From Pararhizobium sp. A13 (GTDB lineage: Bacteria; Pseudomonadota; Alphaproteobacteria; Rhizobiales; Rhizobiaceae), in assembly GCF_040126305.1 (NCBI RefSeq), contig NZ_CP149511.1, positions 930,001 to 994,000 of the forward strand: 64,000 nt of DNA. Reading direction: 5' to 3'. The position numbers and the translations under genes were made by a program. Below, piece after piece: positions 1 through 8,123 of the stretch (the stretch's first letter is position 1; each line of letters opens with the position of its first letter). A model generated the notes under the pieces. That model ran no database searches and was not told the DNA's origin. It saw nothing but the letters and a program-made list of their open reading frames with translations.

Positions 1-230
1 CAGTGACGACTGTAGCGGTTTTCGAGGTCGACGGGGTAGCGGACGGAAAGCGCGCGGTGGTCGCAAACGGTTTGGTTCTTGCCAAAATCGATCGATGCAG
101 CGGAAGCAAAGTATTCGAGTTCGTAGTCAAGGACCGAAGCGCCCGCATAGCCTGCCACTTCATCACGCAGTTGGAGGGTTGCAGCCTGTTGCCACTCGCC
201 GTCAATGTGAATCTGAAGAGTCAGCCGCAT
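1..230 (-). CDS. HipA-like toxin kinase, N-terminal part (runs off left edge)
   Basis: A minus-strand frame opens with ATG at 230 (MRLTLQIHIDGEWQQA) and stays open to base 1, so only the first ~76 residues are in the window. The segment DHRALSVRYPVDL and the overall N-terminal pattern resemble the rhizobial HipA family, serine/threonine kinases that arrest growth by phosphorylating translation factors. The kinase core and catalytic residues lie outside the window. No HipB-like HTH gene is visible upstream (231-414), so the partner, if any, must follow the gene or be absent. An imperfect inverted repeat upstream (ATAATGGTT at 242-250, then AACCATCATTAT near 280-291) could be an operator. The family call rests on pattern memory of a short fragment and is therefore moderate. 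Confidence 0.6.
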   Translation of the reverse strand, partial: MRLTLQIHIDGEWQQAATLQLRDEVAGYAGASVLDYELEYFASAASIDFGKNQTVCDHRALSVRYPVDLENRYSRH

Positions 231-414
231 ATTGAACCCCTATAATGGTTCATTTAACTCGCACTTGAGGAAAAATCAAACCATCATTATGGGGCAATTA
301 ATATTGCCTCCTGAACTCATACTCTCAACGGAATGTTTGCAGCGTTGCCGTTAAACCCTCTCCTCCGCGCCTCGCGGCTTGGACAGAATTCTAAGAAAGC
401 TCCCCGCGCTGAAC

Positions 415-678
415 TCATAGTGGCCCCTGGGTGAAACACCACGACAGATTAGGTCCTTCGACGAGAGCGCCGTTCCATACCGCAACATCTCTCTTGATCA
501 TGACGTGACGGACACGGTTGAGATTATGGTTCTCTGAGATCGCCAGGTCCGCTCGCCTCCCTTCTTCGATCAGCCCACGATCGGAGGCAAGCTGCGGGAA
601 AGTCCGGGCGACATTGCCGGTGGCAAGGGCCACCGCTGCTGGCGCCGATAACTGTCGCTTCGTCACCGTGCGTTGCAA
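415..678 (-). pseudogene. PhnM-like amidohydrolase, C-terminal remnant
   Basis: About 87 codons encode a piece resembling the C-terminal end of a metal-dependent amidohydrolase: NVARTFPQLASDRG, then IEEGRRADLAIS and VRHVMIKRDVAVWNG. This is the usual final strand-turn-strand region after the barrel, where 'G.ADL' and 'V.......V..V.NG' recur. The best family guess is alpha-D-ribose 1-methylphosphonate 5-triphosphate diphosphatase (PhnM-like). The barrel with the metal-binding His residues is missing, so it is a remnant of a gene of about 380 codons. No other phn genes are nearby. Confidence 0.45.
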
Positions 679-871
679 CGCCGGCAGGATGCTGCCTGAT
701 GCATAAGACCGAAATGCTTCCGATACCTCAGATCTATTTAGGACCGATCACCACAGAGTCGCCACCTGAGCGACACTGGTCTTGATCGCCTCAATTTTTT
801 GTTGTCTATTCCGCGTCACCCTAATGCTCCATTGCTCCGGCAGCGATTGAACCTTTCATTGAGGCGCGACG

Positions 872-997
872 ATGACCTACGACTGGGACGGGAAGCGCAC
901 CAGGCGCATGAACATGATGCAGAGCATCGCCATCGGCGCAGTGATCTTGCTCGGGTCCACTTTTTTCGCCGCAGCTACAGCACTCGTAATGGAGTAG
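872..997 (+). CDS. 41-aa single-pass membrane peptide
   Basis: ATG at 872 opens a 41-codon frame (MTYDWDGKRTRRMNMM..., stop TAG 995-997). A basic, polar head of ~17 residues precedes one hydrophobic segment (about residues 18-39), giving a predicted N-in single-pass membrane peptide. GAGG lies about seven bases upstream as a plausible ribosome site. Small proteins opening with 'YDWDG..RTRR' are recalled from rhizobial genomes, but no function is known to me. It sits between the amidohydrolase remnant and the recombinase remnant. Confidence 0.5.
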   Translation: MTYDWDGKRTRRMNMMQSIAIGAVILLGSTFFAAATALVME

Positions 998-1390
998 CGA
1001 CCGGTTGAGTGCTGCATCGATAATGACGACGAACACGTCGTGTTGATCGGCCGGCCAGTGACCGCCTTGAAGCAATGGCTGGCGGCGGCCGGCATCGAGA
1101 GCGGACCGGTATTCCGAAAGATCGACCAGTGGGGCAACGTCGATCGCCGCGGGTTGACGCCGCAATCCGTCAACCTGATCCTGAAGGCGCGCGTCAAGCA
1201 GGCCGGGCTCGATCCCGCGGCGTTTTCGGCGCACGGGCTACGCTCAGGCTATCTGACCGAGGCCGCCAATCGCGGTATTCCGCTACCGGAAGCCATGCAG
1301 CAATCACTGCACAAGTCGGTGACGCAAGCGGCAAGCTACTACAACAATGCTGAACACAAAAACGGGCGCGCGGCACGATTGGTTATTTAG
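998..1390 (+). pseudogene. Tyrosine recombinase (phage-type integrase), C-terminal remnant
   Basis: The frame is open from just after a TAG at 995-997 to the stop at 1390 and reads ...DNDDEHVVLIGRPVTALKQWL to the end. It contains the catalytic-domain signature FSAHGLRSGYLTEAANRG (the H-x-x-R motif) and the late Tyr in ASYYNNAE (nucleophile region). The N-terminal SAM-like domain and the first catalytic Arg are missing, so it is a 5'-truncated integrase of about 115-130 residues. A possible GTG start at 1040 is not expected to give an active enzyme. It marks an old integration or excision event next to the HipA and amidohydrolase fragments. Confidence 0.7.
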
Positions 1391-1440
1391 ATCGGGCTCG
1401 GCGCTACTGCGCCGGCCCAATCTCCCCCGATGTGGATGCC

Positions 1441-2826
1441 CTAAACGACCGCGCGTTCGGCCAATCCCATATGGAAACGCACTTCTCCCTTCCCCCCACG
1501 TTTGCCGAGGTAAAGAGCTTGGTCGGCGTTTCGGAGAAGGAAAAGGGGGTCGACGCCGTCGGCAGGTGCAAACGTTACACCGATCGTTGCACTCACCGAA
1601 ACCGTCGTCGCCGGGTCAACGTCGATCGGGCCCTCGATCGCACGGATAATGGTTTTCCCGATGGCTTGGATCTCTTGTGGTTTCTTCCGTCCGGGCAAGA
1701 CCAGGACAAACTCGTCCCCGCCGAGACGGGCGACAAAATCTCGTGGCTCAACTGCCTGGCGGATCCGCTCAGCCACCCTTTTCAATACCTGGTCGCCAGC
1801 ATTGTGCCCGTAAACATCGTTCACAGCCTTGAACCCGTCGAGATCGAGATAAAGAACGGCGAAATCCGATTGGTCGGTCGCTCTTGCCAGTTCCCTCGAG
1901 GCTTTATCGAGGTGCTCGAAAAGGTGCACACGGTTGGGAAGCTGCGTGAGCGCGTCATGCGTGGCGCGCCGTTCACTCTCGCCGATCATGTGTGCGGCAG
2001 AACGGGCTTGGCGAAAGATGAGGACGGTCAGGAAGCAAAAGCCGAATGCCAGAAGACCCCAAACCGGGACCGCCGTCCGGAGAAGCGCGTTACCGGGGCG
2101 CGTTTCGTCCCAGGTAAGCGCGCCAACCGACGAGCGGTTGGCCGTCAGCAAAGAAATAGACGCTGCACCAGCCGCTTCTGCGCTCTCAATCCGAAGGTTG
2201 GACAAAAGATAGATGTGGCCAAGATCGGCGAGAAGTACATCGTCAATCGCATCGATGAAGATAAGAAGGTGTTGGGGGTTCTTTTGTTCGGGATCGGGTT
2301 CCAATGGCCGGATCGGCACGACTGCGGCAATGGCCGGCCTACCATTGGCAATTATCAGACCGGAGGTCGATCCTTCACGGCTGCCGGCCCGCTGCTGGGC
2401 GAGTAATTCAGAAAAGCCGCTTGTGAGGACCTCCGTGAAAAGCCGTTCGGTTCGATTGCCTTCGATCATGCCGTAAGTGGTCGCATCGTTGGGCGCAATG
2501 ACGAAAGTCATGTCGAAGCCAAGGTTCTGGAAGGTCGGTTTGCCGATATTCTCGTCCGCCCACTCGAGATTGGGAGCGGTCACCAAATTTGCAACCGCTT
2601 CGTCCCAAGCGCCATAATCAAGCGCCGATTTTTCGATGTGTTCACCGCGAACCTTGATCGCGCCCTCGGCCAGCCGGGCCTGCTCCCTCCGGGCAACATC
2701 GGTTTGATACCATGCGACCACCAGAATAGTAACAAGCAGCGCAGCCAGTAGCAGGCTGACGAGGCTGGCGATCGGAACGGTAACCCTGACCAGAAATTGT
2801 TTGTAAGCTTCCTGCGAACTCGACAT
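1441..2826 (-). CDS. Membrane-bound diguanylate cyclase, CHASE4-GGDEF
   Basis: 461 residues. A transmembrane segment (about 13-40) is followed by a periplasmic CHASE4-type sensor (about 60-230, with DYGAWDEAV at ~70), a second transmembrane segment (~248-272), and a cytoplasmic GGDEF domain (~285-450). The active-site motif is intact (RLGGDEF, 368-373), as is the upstream DALTQLPNR. Predicted to make cyclic di-GMP from two GTP in response to a periplasmic signal. The canonical RxxD inhibitory site is not present (EPRD in its place), so product feedback may be weak. There is no EAL domain. The gene stands alone. The start ATG at 2826 gives a complete N-terminal membrane anchor. Confidence 0.88.
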   Translation of the reverse strand: MSSSQEAYKQFLVRVTVPIASLVSLLLAALLVTILVVAWYQTDVARREQARLAEGAIKVRGEHIEKSALDYGAWDEAVANLVTAPNLEWADENIGKPTFQNLGFDMTFVIAPNDATTYGMIEGNRTERLFTEVLTSGFSELLAQQRAGSREGSTSGLIIANGRPAIAAVVPIRPLEPDPEQKNPQHLLIFIDAIDDVLLADLGHIYLLSNLRIESAEAAGAASISLLTANRSSVGALTWDETRPGNALLRTAVPVWGLLAFGFCFLTVLIFRQARSAAHMIGESERRATHDALTQLPNRVHLFEHLDKASRELARATDQSDFAVLYLDLDGFKAVNDVYGHNAGDQVLKRVAERIRQAVEPRDFVARLGGDEFVLVLPGRKKPQEIQAIGKTIIRAIEGPIDVDPATTVSVSATIGVTFAPADGVDPLFLLRNADQALYLGKRGGKGEVRFHMGLAERAVV

Positions 2827-3009
2827 CGAACACCCTACGAATGTCCTTCACTATCGGCGCGTTTTCTAAATAAACGATGTCTAACATCGAGAGGATTTGA
2901 GAAAGAGGTGCAGTCGAAGAATTGAAATGCCCTGCTTCTACCAAACATAGGCGTCTCGCGAATGCGCAGCGATCTCGCAGACGGCGAGTGTGCGCAAGTG
3001 CAGAGATGC

Positions 3010-3127
3010 AACGAAAAAGCCCAGCGCGGGAGGAGGTGCGCCGGGCTCGATTGGTGACCGACAGCTTGGGAGGAGGAGTGCTGTCAGTCGGACCGAAGCG
3101 GCTCGGGAGGAGGTGAATCGCTTCGAT
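3010..3127 (-). ncRNA. alpha-r14 (suhB-type) trans-acting small RNA with three anti-Shine-Dalgarno loops
   Basis: Read on the minus strand, three consecutive hairpins each present CCTCCTCCC in the loop: stems GAAGCG/CGCTTC (3094-3125), GACAGC/GCTGTC (3059-3086) and GCCCGGCGC/GCGCTGGGC (3019-3047). The last stem is followed by TTTTT (3014-3018), making it an intrinsic terminator. The predicted length of about 118 nt and three-hairpin layout match the alpha-r14/suhB family of rhizobial sRNAs (NfeR1 is one member), whose loops pair with ribosome-binding sites of target mRNAs. The family match is from memory; the hairpins and repeated loops are directly visible. The exact 5' end is inferred from the promoter. 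Confidence 0.8.
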
Positions 3128-3134
3128 ACACAGG

Positions 3135-3163
3135 AGTTAATGCTGCAGCGCAACAGGTTCAAG
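3135..3163 (-). promoter_or_regulatory. Promoter of the alpha-r14-like sRNA
   Basis: On the minus strand CTTGAA (3158-3163) and TTAACT (3135-3140) are separated by 17 bases, close to the alphaproteobacterial sigma-70 pattern CTTGAC-N17-CTATAT. The start of transcription would fall near 3127, just before the first hairpin. Confidence 0.5.
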
Positions 3164-3186
3164 CGTGACGTGTCACCAAAATCCGA

Positions 3187-3228
3187 AAAAATAGCCTGAA
3201 AGGTCAGAAGTCCCTTCAGGCTATTTTA
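3187..3228 (-). terminator. Strong intrinsic terminator, possibly bidirectional
   Basis: Perfect 12-bp stem AAATAGCCTGAA (3189-3200) with TTCAGGCTATTT (3215-3226). On the minus strand it runs into six T residues, on the plus strand into four. It lies just upstream of the sRNA promoter and may insulate it from a minus-strand transcript coming from the cold-shock remnant side. Confidence 0.65.
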
Positions 3229-3260
3229 CCTGTGCCAGACCGCCCGCCGGCACGGGTTGG

Positions 3261-3296
3261 AGTGACATCATGTCACTGTTTTGTAAGAATACTTAC
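3261..3296. promoter_or_regulatory. Perfect 17-bp palindrome plus a second inverted repeat
   Basis: AGTGACATcATGTCACT (3261-3277) is a perfect 8+1+8 palindrome, and 9 bp on is GTAAGaataCTTAC. Such symmetry suggests a dimeric regulator site. No intact gene starts beside it, so its target is unknown; it could control a short transcript ending at the terminator at 3187-3228. Confidence 0.35.
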
Positions 3297-3516
3297 GAGT
3301 TCGATTTTGGAAAACCAAGCTTGCGCCAGGCTAGGACATGCAACGTAAAGATGTTCATTTTGCGCAGGCCCTATCCCTTTCCCGCAAATTACTGCCTCTC
3401 CCCTGCACGTGCCGATTGAATTGCCGTGAACCCATGAAAGGCGAGTGAGATCCCCGGAACTGAAAAAGGCTGGGGTCGATCCGGCTTCTCACAAAAGTGT
3501 CACTATCACAGAAGTT

Positions 3517-3624
3517 TCAGGCCTGAAGATTGTCCGCTGACATCTTGCCCGACTTGCGGTCCTTTACCAGCTCATAGCCAAACAACTTCGTCGCACGCTC
3601 CCCTATAGAGTTCCAGCCGCAATC
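3517..3624 (-). pseudogene. Cold-shock protein (CspA family), C-terminal remnant
   Basis: On the minus strand a frame ending with TGA at 3517-3519 encodes NSIGERATKLFGYELV then KDRKSGKMSADNLQA. This resembles the last beta-strand and tail of CspA-family proteins (typically 'V.(Y/F)E(L/I)V.D..SGK.SADNL'). A stop lies in frame about 35 codons upstream, so the RNA-binding RNP1 and RNP2 strands are missing. It abuts the RES-domain pseudogene on the opposite strand and marks a deletion joint. Confidence 0.5.
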
Positions 3625-3634
3625 CTATCTTCGC

Positions 3635-4155
3635 TTGATGCCGATTGTTCACACTGCGACACCGCTCGGAATGGGCTTCGGCAATACGCGATTCTCGAGC
3701 CCCGATCGCAAATTTCGCCTCGTTTACATTGCCCGCGATCTTCCTACGGCGATCGCCGAGACAATAATCCGTGACAGGTTCGAGGGCGCCACGAAACGTG
3801 TGCTCGACGACAGCGAGGTTGAGGAAATCACCGTGGCGGAAGTGACCGCCACTGCTCCTCTCCTGGTTCTCGATCTCCGCACCACCGGGGTTTGCTCAGC
3901 CACGGGGTAAGCACTGATGCAGCCCGCGCGAAAGAGCACAGTGAAGGGCGATGGCTCAGTCAAACCATCTATGACTCATTCGCCGTCAATGGGATGCTCT
4001 ACTCGTCACGGTTGACCTCCGTCGAGTGTCTGACCGTCTATGATCGGGCAGTCAATGAAAAGCTGGCTTCCACGCCAGCCGTCGGACTTGTACGCCAACA
4101 GGAACTTGTCCCTGCTCTACGGTCCATTGGCGTAGCGATCAGGCGGGGGCCTTGA
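3635..4155 (+). pseudogene. RES-domain toxin, truncated and frameshifted
   Basis: Two overlapping frames together encode most of a RES domain. The first (from TTG/ATG at 3635-3638) reads ATPLGMGFGNTRFSSPD...LVYIARDLPTAIAETI...LLVLDLRTTG and stops at 3910. The second resumes at 3892 with LSHGVSTDAARA and runs to 4155. The shift occurs near 3888-3892. RES toxins deplete NAD+ and normally pair with an Xre/MbcA-type antitoxin; none is present here. The N-terminus also looks short. An intact relative with its antitoxin sits at 55.7-56.8 kb in this window. Confidence 0.7.
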
Positions 4156-4807
4156 TGTGTAGATGATGAATAGTCTCGGTCGCGGGTGTCGGGCGGTCTG
4201 GAGCCCGATCAGAAGTCATCCTTCACCTCCGAACGCGGCTGCCGGATCGAGTGCGGCAGCAAGGCCAGCTTGTCGTCACGCGGGAATAGGTGCGAGTATG
4301 TGCGCTGATATCGACCTCGATGGCGGCTATAACGGTCGTAAAACTACTCTACGACTGCCATAACGGTCAAATACCGCGCAGGCCTTTAGAAATCAATGAG
4401 GCGACCGATATGACGTTCTCCTTGGCAATCGGCATGGTGACATAGCCAGTCATTGCGCATGACATCGTCAATTTCTTCTGCGGAATGGCCGTTAGGATGC
4501 AAGCAAAATGGCCGCTAGAATACCTGCGATATGGCCGATAAGGCCCCAGCGCAATTGGAGCCGCGTTCCCTGCCAATCATACGCAAAACAAACAAAAGCG
4601 TGGGGATTTTGCATATGGTTGGCAGATCCGGCCTTGCTCTTTTTGCCGATCACGGGCAACTCCCATCCAAAAATCGAGCGTCCCCCGAGGACGCTAGAAT
4701 GGCTAAATTCGCCGGCGACAATTTCCTTACGCGAGGCGAGAGCCGTGCCTCCCAAATCGCGCCGATAAGCCATTGGCGCGATCGTTGGTGGATTAGACCT
4801 GAGTTAC
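4156..4807. other. Gene-poor stretch with three 23-bp-spaced repeats
   Basis: No convincing gene is seen. The heptamer ATGGCCG recurs at 4485, 4508 and 4531, exactly 23 bp apart, with partial conservation of the following bases (TTAGGAT, CTAGAAT, ATAAGGC). Short minus-strand frames here (for example ending at 4367 and 4492) show hydrophobic tails but no family I recognise; they may be remnants. Confidence 0.3.
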
Positions 4808-6943
4808 TCAGAAGCGTATGACCGCACAGCCATGCGGTCCAAGCGAAAGGCAACCGTTCACCTCCTTGCCGGTGAGCAAGTCGATGCCAACCGGCAGTGA
4901 CGAAATCTCGACTGTGCCTTCATCCGTATTGAGCACGAACAGGAGTTTCCGGTCGGCAGCTTCGCGGACGGTCACTTCCACATTCGCGGGAAGGTCGGCG
5001 ATCAGCGGCGCAATACTGGCATGTGCGAAGAGCAGGTTGGCCAGGCTTTCGACCAGGGACTCTGTGAGATAGGTGCCCATGTAGACGGCACTGCCCTCCC
5101 CCACTTTGCGACTGGTAATGGCCGCCCGCCCGCTGACGAAACGGCTGCTCCAGCGGCCAAGCACCTCGACGTCCGCATCCACGTCGAGCAGTTCGTAGAG
5201 ATGGGCGGCTTCGTGCTCCCGATTGCCGAGCACGAACTTGTACCGTCGTGCGGCAGAGCTGGCTGGAAGTTGCGCTGCGGGACTGTGTAGCCCGAGTTCC
5301 GTGCCATGCAGGCCAAACAGGCCATCGGCGCCGGGTTCGGCCACGCGCCCGAATTCCTCAACCCGAACACCGCAGAGCTCGGATAGGCCAGGTCCGGGGG
5401 CGAGAATGGTGGGGATGTGATTGTTCCCGTCCCGCGTTCCGGTCATGGCGCCGATCACCAGCGTGCCGCCGCTTTTGACGAAAGCCTCGACGTTTGCGTT
5501 CCATTCCGGCTTCCACATCACCCAATGCGGAACATAGAGAAGCTTGATCCGCGACAGATCGTCCTCGGGATGAATGAAGCCGCAGGCAATGCCGTTTGCA
5601 TGGCAATAGCGGTGCAGGTGCACGGCATCCTCGAACGGGCTCGGCATCCCCATCGGATAGGTCTTGTAGGCTTCCTGATTGTCGAAATCGGCGCCAGCGA
5701 TGGCCACGTCCATGCGCACCGTCGTGCCCAGAAGGTCCTGCTTGATCTTGGCGATATCGCCCGCGAATTCCATCGCTTCCTGGTAGCGCCGGCGCGGCAC
5801 GTCGTCATGGTCGATGAGGCCCATCCAGTAGATTTCGGCGCCGTAATGCGCCGGGCGCCAGCGGAACAACATCAAGCCGTCGGCGCCGCGCGCCACCGAA
5901 CTCAGCGCCATGCGGCGCATCTCGCCCGGCTCGGGTGTCATGGTAGAAAAACCCGGCTGGCTGCCGAAGCCCGAGGCCTGCTCCGGAACGATGAAATTGC
6001 CGCTGTAGGCGCGGCAGACATCGAGATGCAGCGCCTGTGTTGCCGCATGCCCGCCAGTGCGACGCATCTCATCGTAGAGCATCGGATAGATATCGAAGCC
6101 GATGAAATCGAGGTCCTGGCCGAACTGACCGCGGAAGTCGATGTCTTCCAGACGGCCGAGATTGTGGAAGATGAACCAGTCCGGATTGACCCGGCGCAGG
6201 ATTTCCACCTGATCGTGCTGGAAGGCCGCCGTCGCATGAGCGAGAAAGCGGTGGTAGTCTTGGAAATGGCCGGGGCTCGGGAAGCCCGGATTGTGGGGGC
6301 GCGGCACCGTGATCTGGTCGAAATTGTCGTAAGCCGTTGCCCAGAAATTTCCTCCCCAGGCAAAATTGAGCGCATCGATCGTCTCGTAGCGATCCCGGAG
6401 ATAGCGTCGGAATTCTCGTTCCGTCGCTTCGGAATAGGAGGTCGAAGACGTGGTGTTCAGCTCGTTGTCGGTCTGCCAGCCAATGACATGCGGATTGTCG
6501 CGATAGTGGTTGGCAAGCGCTTCGGTGATCCGGCGGCTGTGCATTCGGTAGACAGGGCTGTTGGTGTCGGCATGCTGGCGCGAGCCATGGGTGGCGACGC
6601 GGTCATTCACGTCAACGCGCAACACTTCCGGATAGGTCACGGTCAGCCACCGCGGCGGGGTCGCAGTCGGCGTGCAGAAGATTGTGTTGATGCCACAGGC
6701 GCCCAGAACTCCGATCGCCTTGTCGAAGAGCGAGAAGTCGAACATGCCTTCGCGCGGCTCCATGATGTGCCAGGCGAACTCACCCAAACGCACGACATTG
6801 AAGCCGGCGGCGGCCATGCGCACTGCGTCACGCTCCCAGTAGCTCTCGTCGACATGCTCCGGATAATGCGGAACGCCAATCAGAAAATCGTCAAGATTAA
6901 GGGTGCGCCACACCGAAAGGGGCGCAGGAGCTATACGCTTCAT
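4808..6943 (-). CDS. Beta-galactosidase, glycoside hydrolase family 42
   Basis: 711 residues, the usual length for GH42. Hydrolyses terminal beta-D-galactosyl residues by a retaining mechanism. The N-terminal TIM barrel carries the acid/base Glu161 in WQTDNE and the nucleophile Glu321 in IVPEQASG; the trimerisation (glutamine-amidotransferase-like) and C-terminal beta domains follow. There is no signal peptide, so the enzyme is cytoplasmic. It is the last gene of the operon SBP-permease-permease-ATPase-GH42, so the transporter most likely brings in galactosides such as lactose or plant-derived beta-galacto-oligosaccharides. The divergent ROK regulator at 11.5 kb is the likely controller. ATG at 6943 fits the family N-terminus. 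Confidence 0.93.
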   Translation of the reverse strand: MKRIAPAPLSVWRTLNLDDFLIGVPHYPEHVDESYWERDAVRMAAAGFNVVRLGEFAWHIMEPREGMFDFSLFDKAIGVLGACGINTIFCTPTATPPRWLTVTYPEVLRVDVNDRVATHGSRQHADTNSPVYRMHSRRITEALANHYRDNPHVIGWQTDNELNTTSSTSYSEATEREFRRYLRDRYETIDALNFAWGGNFWATAYDNFDQITVPRPHNPGFPSPGHFQDYHRFLAHATAAFQHDQVEILRRVNPDWFIFHNLGRLEDIDFRGQFGQDLDFIGFDIYPMLYDEMRRTGGHAATQALHLDVCRAYSGNFIVPEQASGFGSQPGFSTMTPEPGEMRRMALSSVARGADGLMLFRWRPAHYGAEIYWMGLIDHDDVPRRRYQEAMEFAGDIAKIKQDLLGTTVRMDVAIAGADFDNQEAYKTYPMGMPSPFEDAVHLHRYCHANGIACGFIHPEDDLSRIKLLYVPHWVMWKPEWNANVEAFVKSGGTLVIGAMTGTRDGNNHIPTILAPGPGLSELCGVRVEEFGRVAEPGADGLFGLHGTELGLHSPAAQLPASSAARRYKFVLGNREHEAAHLYELLDVDADVEVLGRWSSRFVSGRAAITSRKVGEGSAVYMGTYLTESLVESLANLLFAHASIAPLIADLPANVEVTVREAADRKLLFVLNTDEGTVEISSLPVGIDLLTGKEVNGCLSLGPHGCAVIRF

Positions 6944-6960
6944 GTCATTCTTATCCTTGT

Positions 6961-8097
6961 TCAGAGACTTGCGACGGGCTTGGGAGAGCTGATGGTTCGG
7001 CCGTCGGCCGCAAAGAGGTAGGCATCGCGCGCGTCAAATCCGATAGAAACCGATGCCGCGGTCTGGAATGGTCGGACGTCGCCGATCTGGGCGGTAAAGA
7101 CCCCGGTTCCGCTATCGGAGCCGGTCGTCACCAAATCTCCGGCATCGACATAGACGATGGTCTCGCGGCCGAGATATTCGGTAAGCCGCACCTGCCCGCC
7201 GAAGGTGAAGGCGGATCCAGCCTGATCGATCGCAAGCTTTTCGGGGCGGATGCCGACCGTGACCGTGTCACCCTTGGTGGCGGGCACGACGAGATCGTCG
7301 AAGGCGACCGTCAGCCCACCGGCACAGGCTACGCGGGCGCCGCGTCCCGAAACTTCCGCGACCGTGCCGGTGACGAAGTTCATGCGCGGAGCACCGAGGA
7401 AGCCGGCAACAAACAGGTTGGCAGGATTGTTGTAGAGATCGAGCGGCGCGCCGACCTGCTCGATGCCGCCGCGATTGAGCACGACGATGCGGCTTGCCAT
7501 GGTCATGGCCTCGACCTGGTCATGCGTCACATAGATCATCGTCGAACCGAGTTCGGCATGCAGGGTCGACAGTTCGACGCGCATTTGCGTGCGCAATGCC
7601 GCATCGAGATTGGACAGGGGCTCGTCGAACAGGAAGACGTCGGGCGAGCGGGTGATGGCGCGGCCGATGGCGACGCGCTGGCGCTGGCCGCCGGACATTT
7701 GCTTGGGGCGCTTTTCGAGTTGCTCCTCGAGCCGCAGGATTTTTGCAGCCCTCGCGACCGCCGCATCGATCTCCGCCTTCGGGCGCCCGGCCATCCGAAG
7801 GCCGAACCCCATGTTCTGCGCGACCGTCATGTGCGGATAGAGCGCGTAGGACTGGAAGACCATGGCGATGCCGCGGTCACCCGGCTCGAGCCTGGTCACA
7901 TCCCGTCCCTTGATCAGCAACTGGCCGGACGTCACCGTCTCGAGGCCTGCGATCGTCTTCAGGAGCGTGGACTTGCCGCAGCCGGACGGTCCCACCATGA
8001 CGACGAACTCGCCCTCTTCAACGGAAAGGTTGATGTCGTTGAGCGCATGGTAGCTGCCATAGTGCTTCTGGACGTTCTGGATTTCTACGCTGGCCAT
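6961..8097 (-). CDS. CUT1 sugar ABC transporter ATPase (UgpC/MsmK type)
   Basis: 378 residues from ATG 8097 (MASVEIQNVQKHYG); AAAGGA lies eight bases upstream of this ATG, which is why I prefer it to the ATG at 8106. Walker A GPSGCGKST, signature MSGGQRQRVAIGRA, Walker B VFLFDEP and the switch His in YVTHDQ are all present. The C-terminal ~130 residues form the MalK-like TOBE/regulatory domain. It energises the two permeases encoded just upstream. Cytoplasmic, works as a dimer. It lies between the permease and the beta-galactosidase gene in one operon. Confidence 0.93.
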   Translation of the reverse strand: MASVEIQNVQKHYGSYHALNDINLSVEEGEFVVMVGPSGCGKSTLLKTIAGLETVTSGQLLIKGRDVTRLEPGDRGIAMVFQSYALYPHMTVAQNMGFGLRMAGRPKAEIDAAVARAAKILRLEEQLEKRPKQMSGGQRQRVAIGRAITRSPDVFLFDEPLSNLDAALRTQMRVELSTLHAELGSTMIYVTHDQVEAMTMASRIVVLNRGGIEQVGAPLDLYNNPANLFVAGFLGAPRMNFVTGTVAEVSGRGARVACAGGLTVAFDDLVVPATKGDTVTVGIRPEKLAIDQAGSAFTFGGQVRLTEYLGRETIVYVDAGDLVTTGSDSGTGVFTAQIGDVRPFQTAASVSIGFDARDAYLFAADGRTISSPKPVASL

Positions 8098-8123
8098 TTG
8101 AGCCATCCTTTGATCTTTGCGCA

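Noticed and set aside
4085..4120. Continuation of the RES gene as an intact protein
   Set aside because: The two halves are in different frames and the N-terminal part is short; no single frame encodes a full domain.
4485..4545. CRISPR array
   Set aside because: Only three short, imperfect repeats with 16-bp gaps and no cas genes.
5417..7021. Long plus-strand open frame (534 codons) across the beta-galactosidase gene
   Set aside because: It is antisense to a GH42 gene with both catalytic Glu residues, and its composition (Arg/His/Ala-rich) is typical of a shadow frame in G+C-rich DNA.
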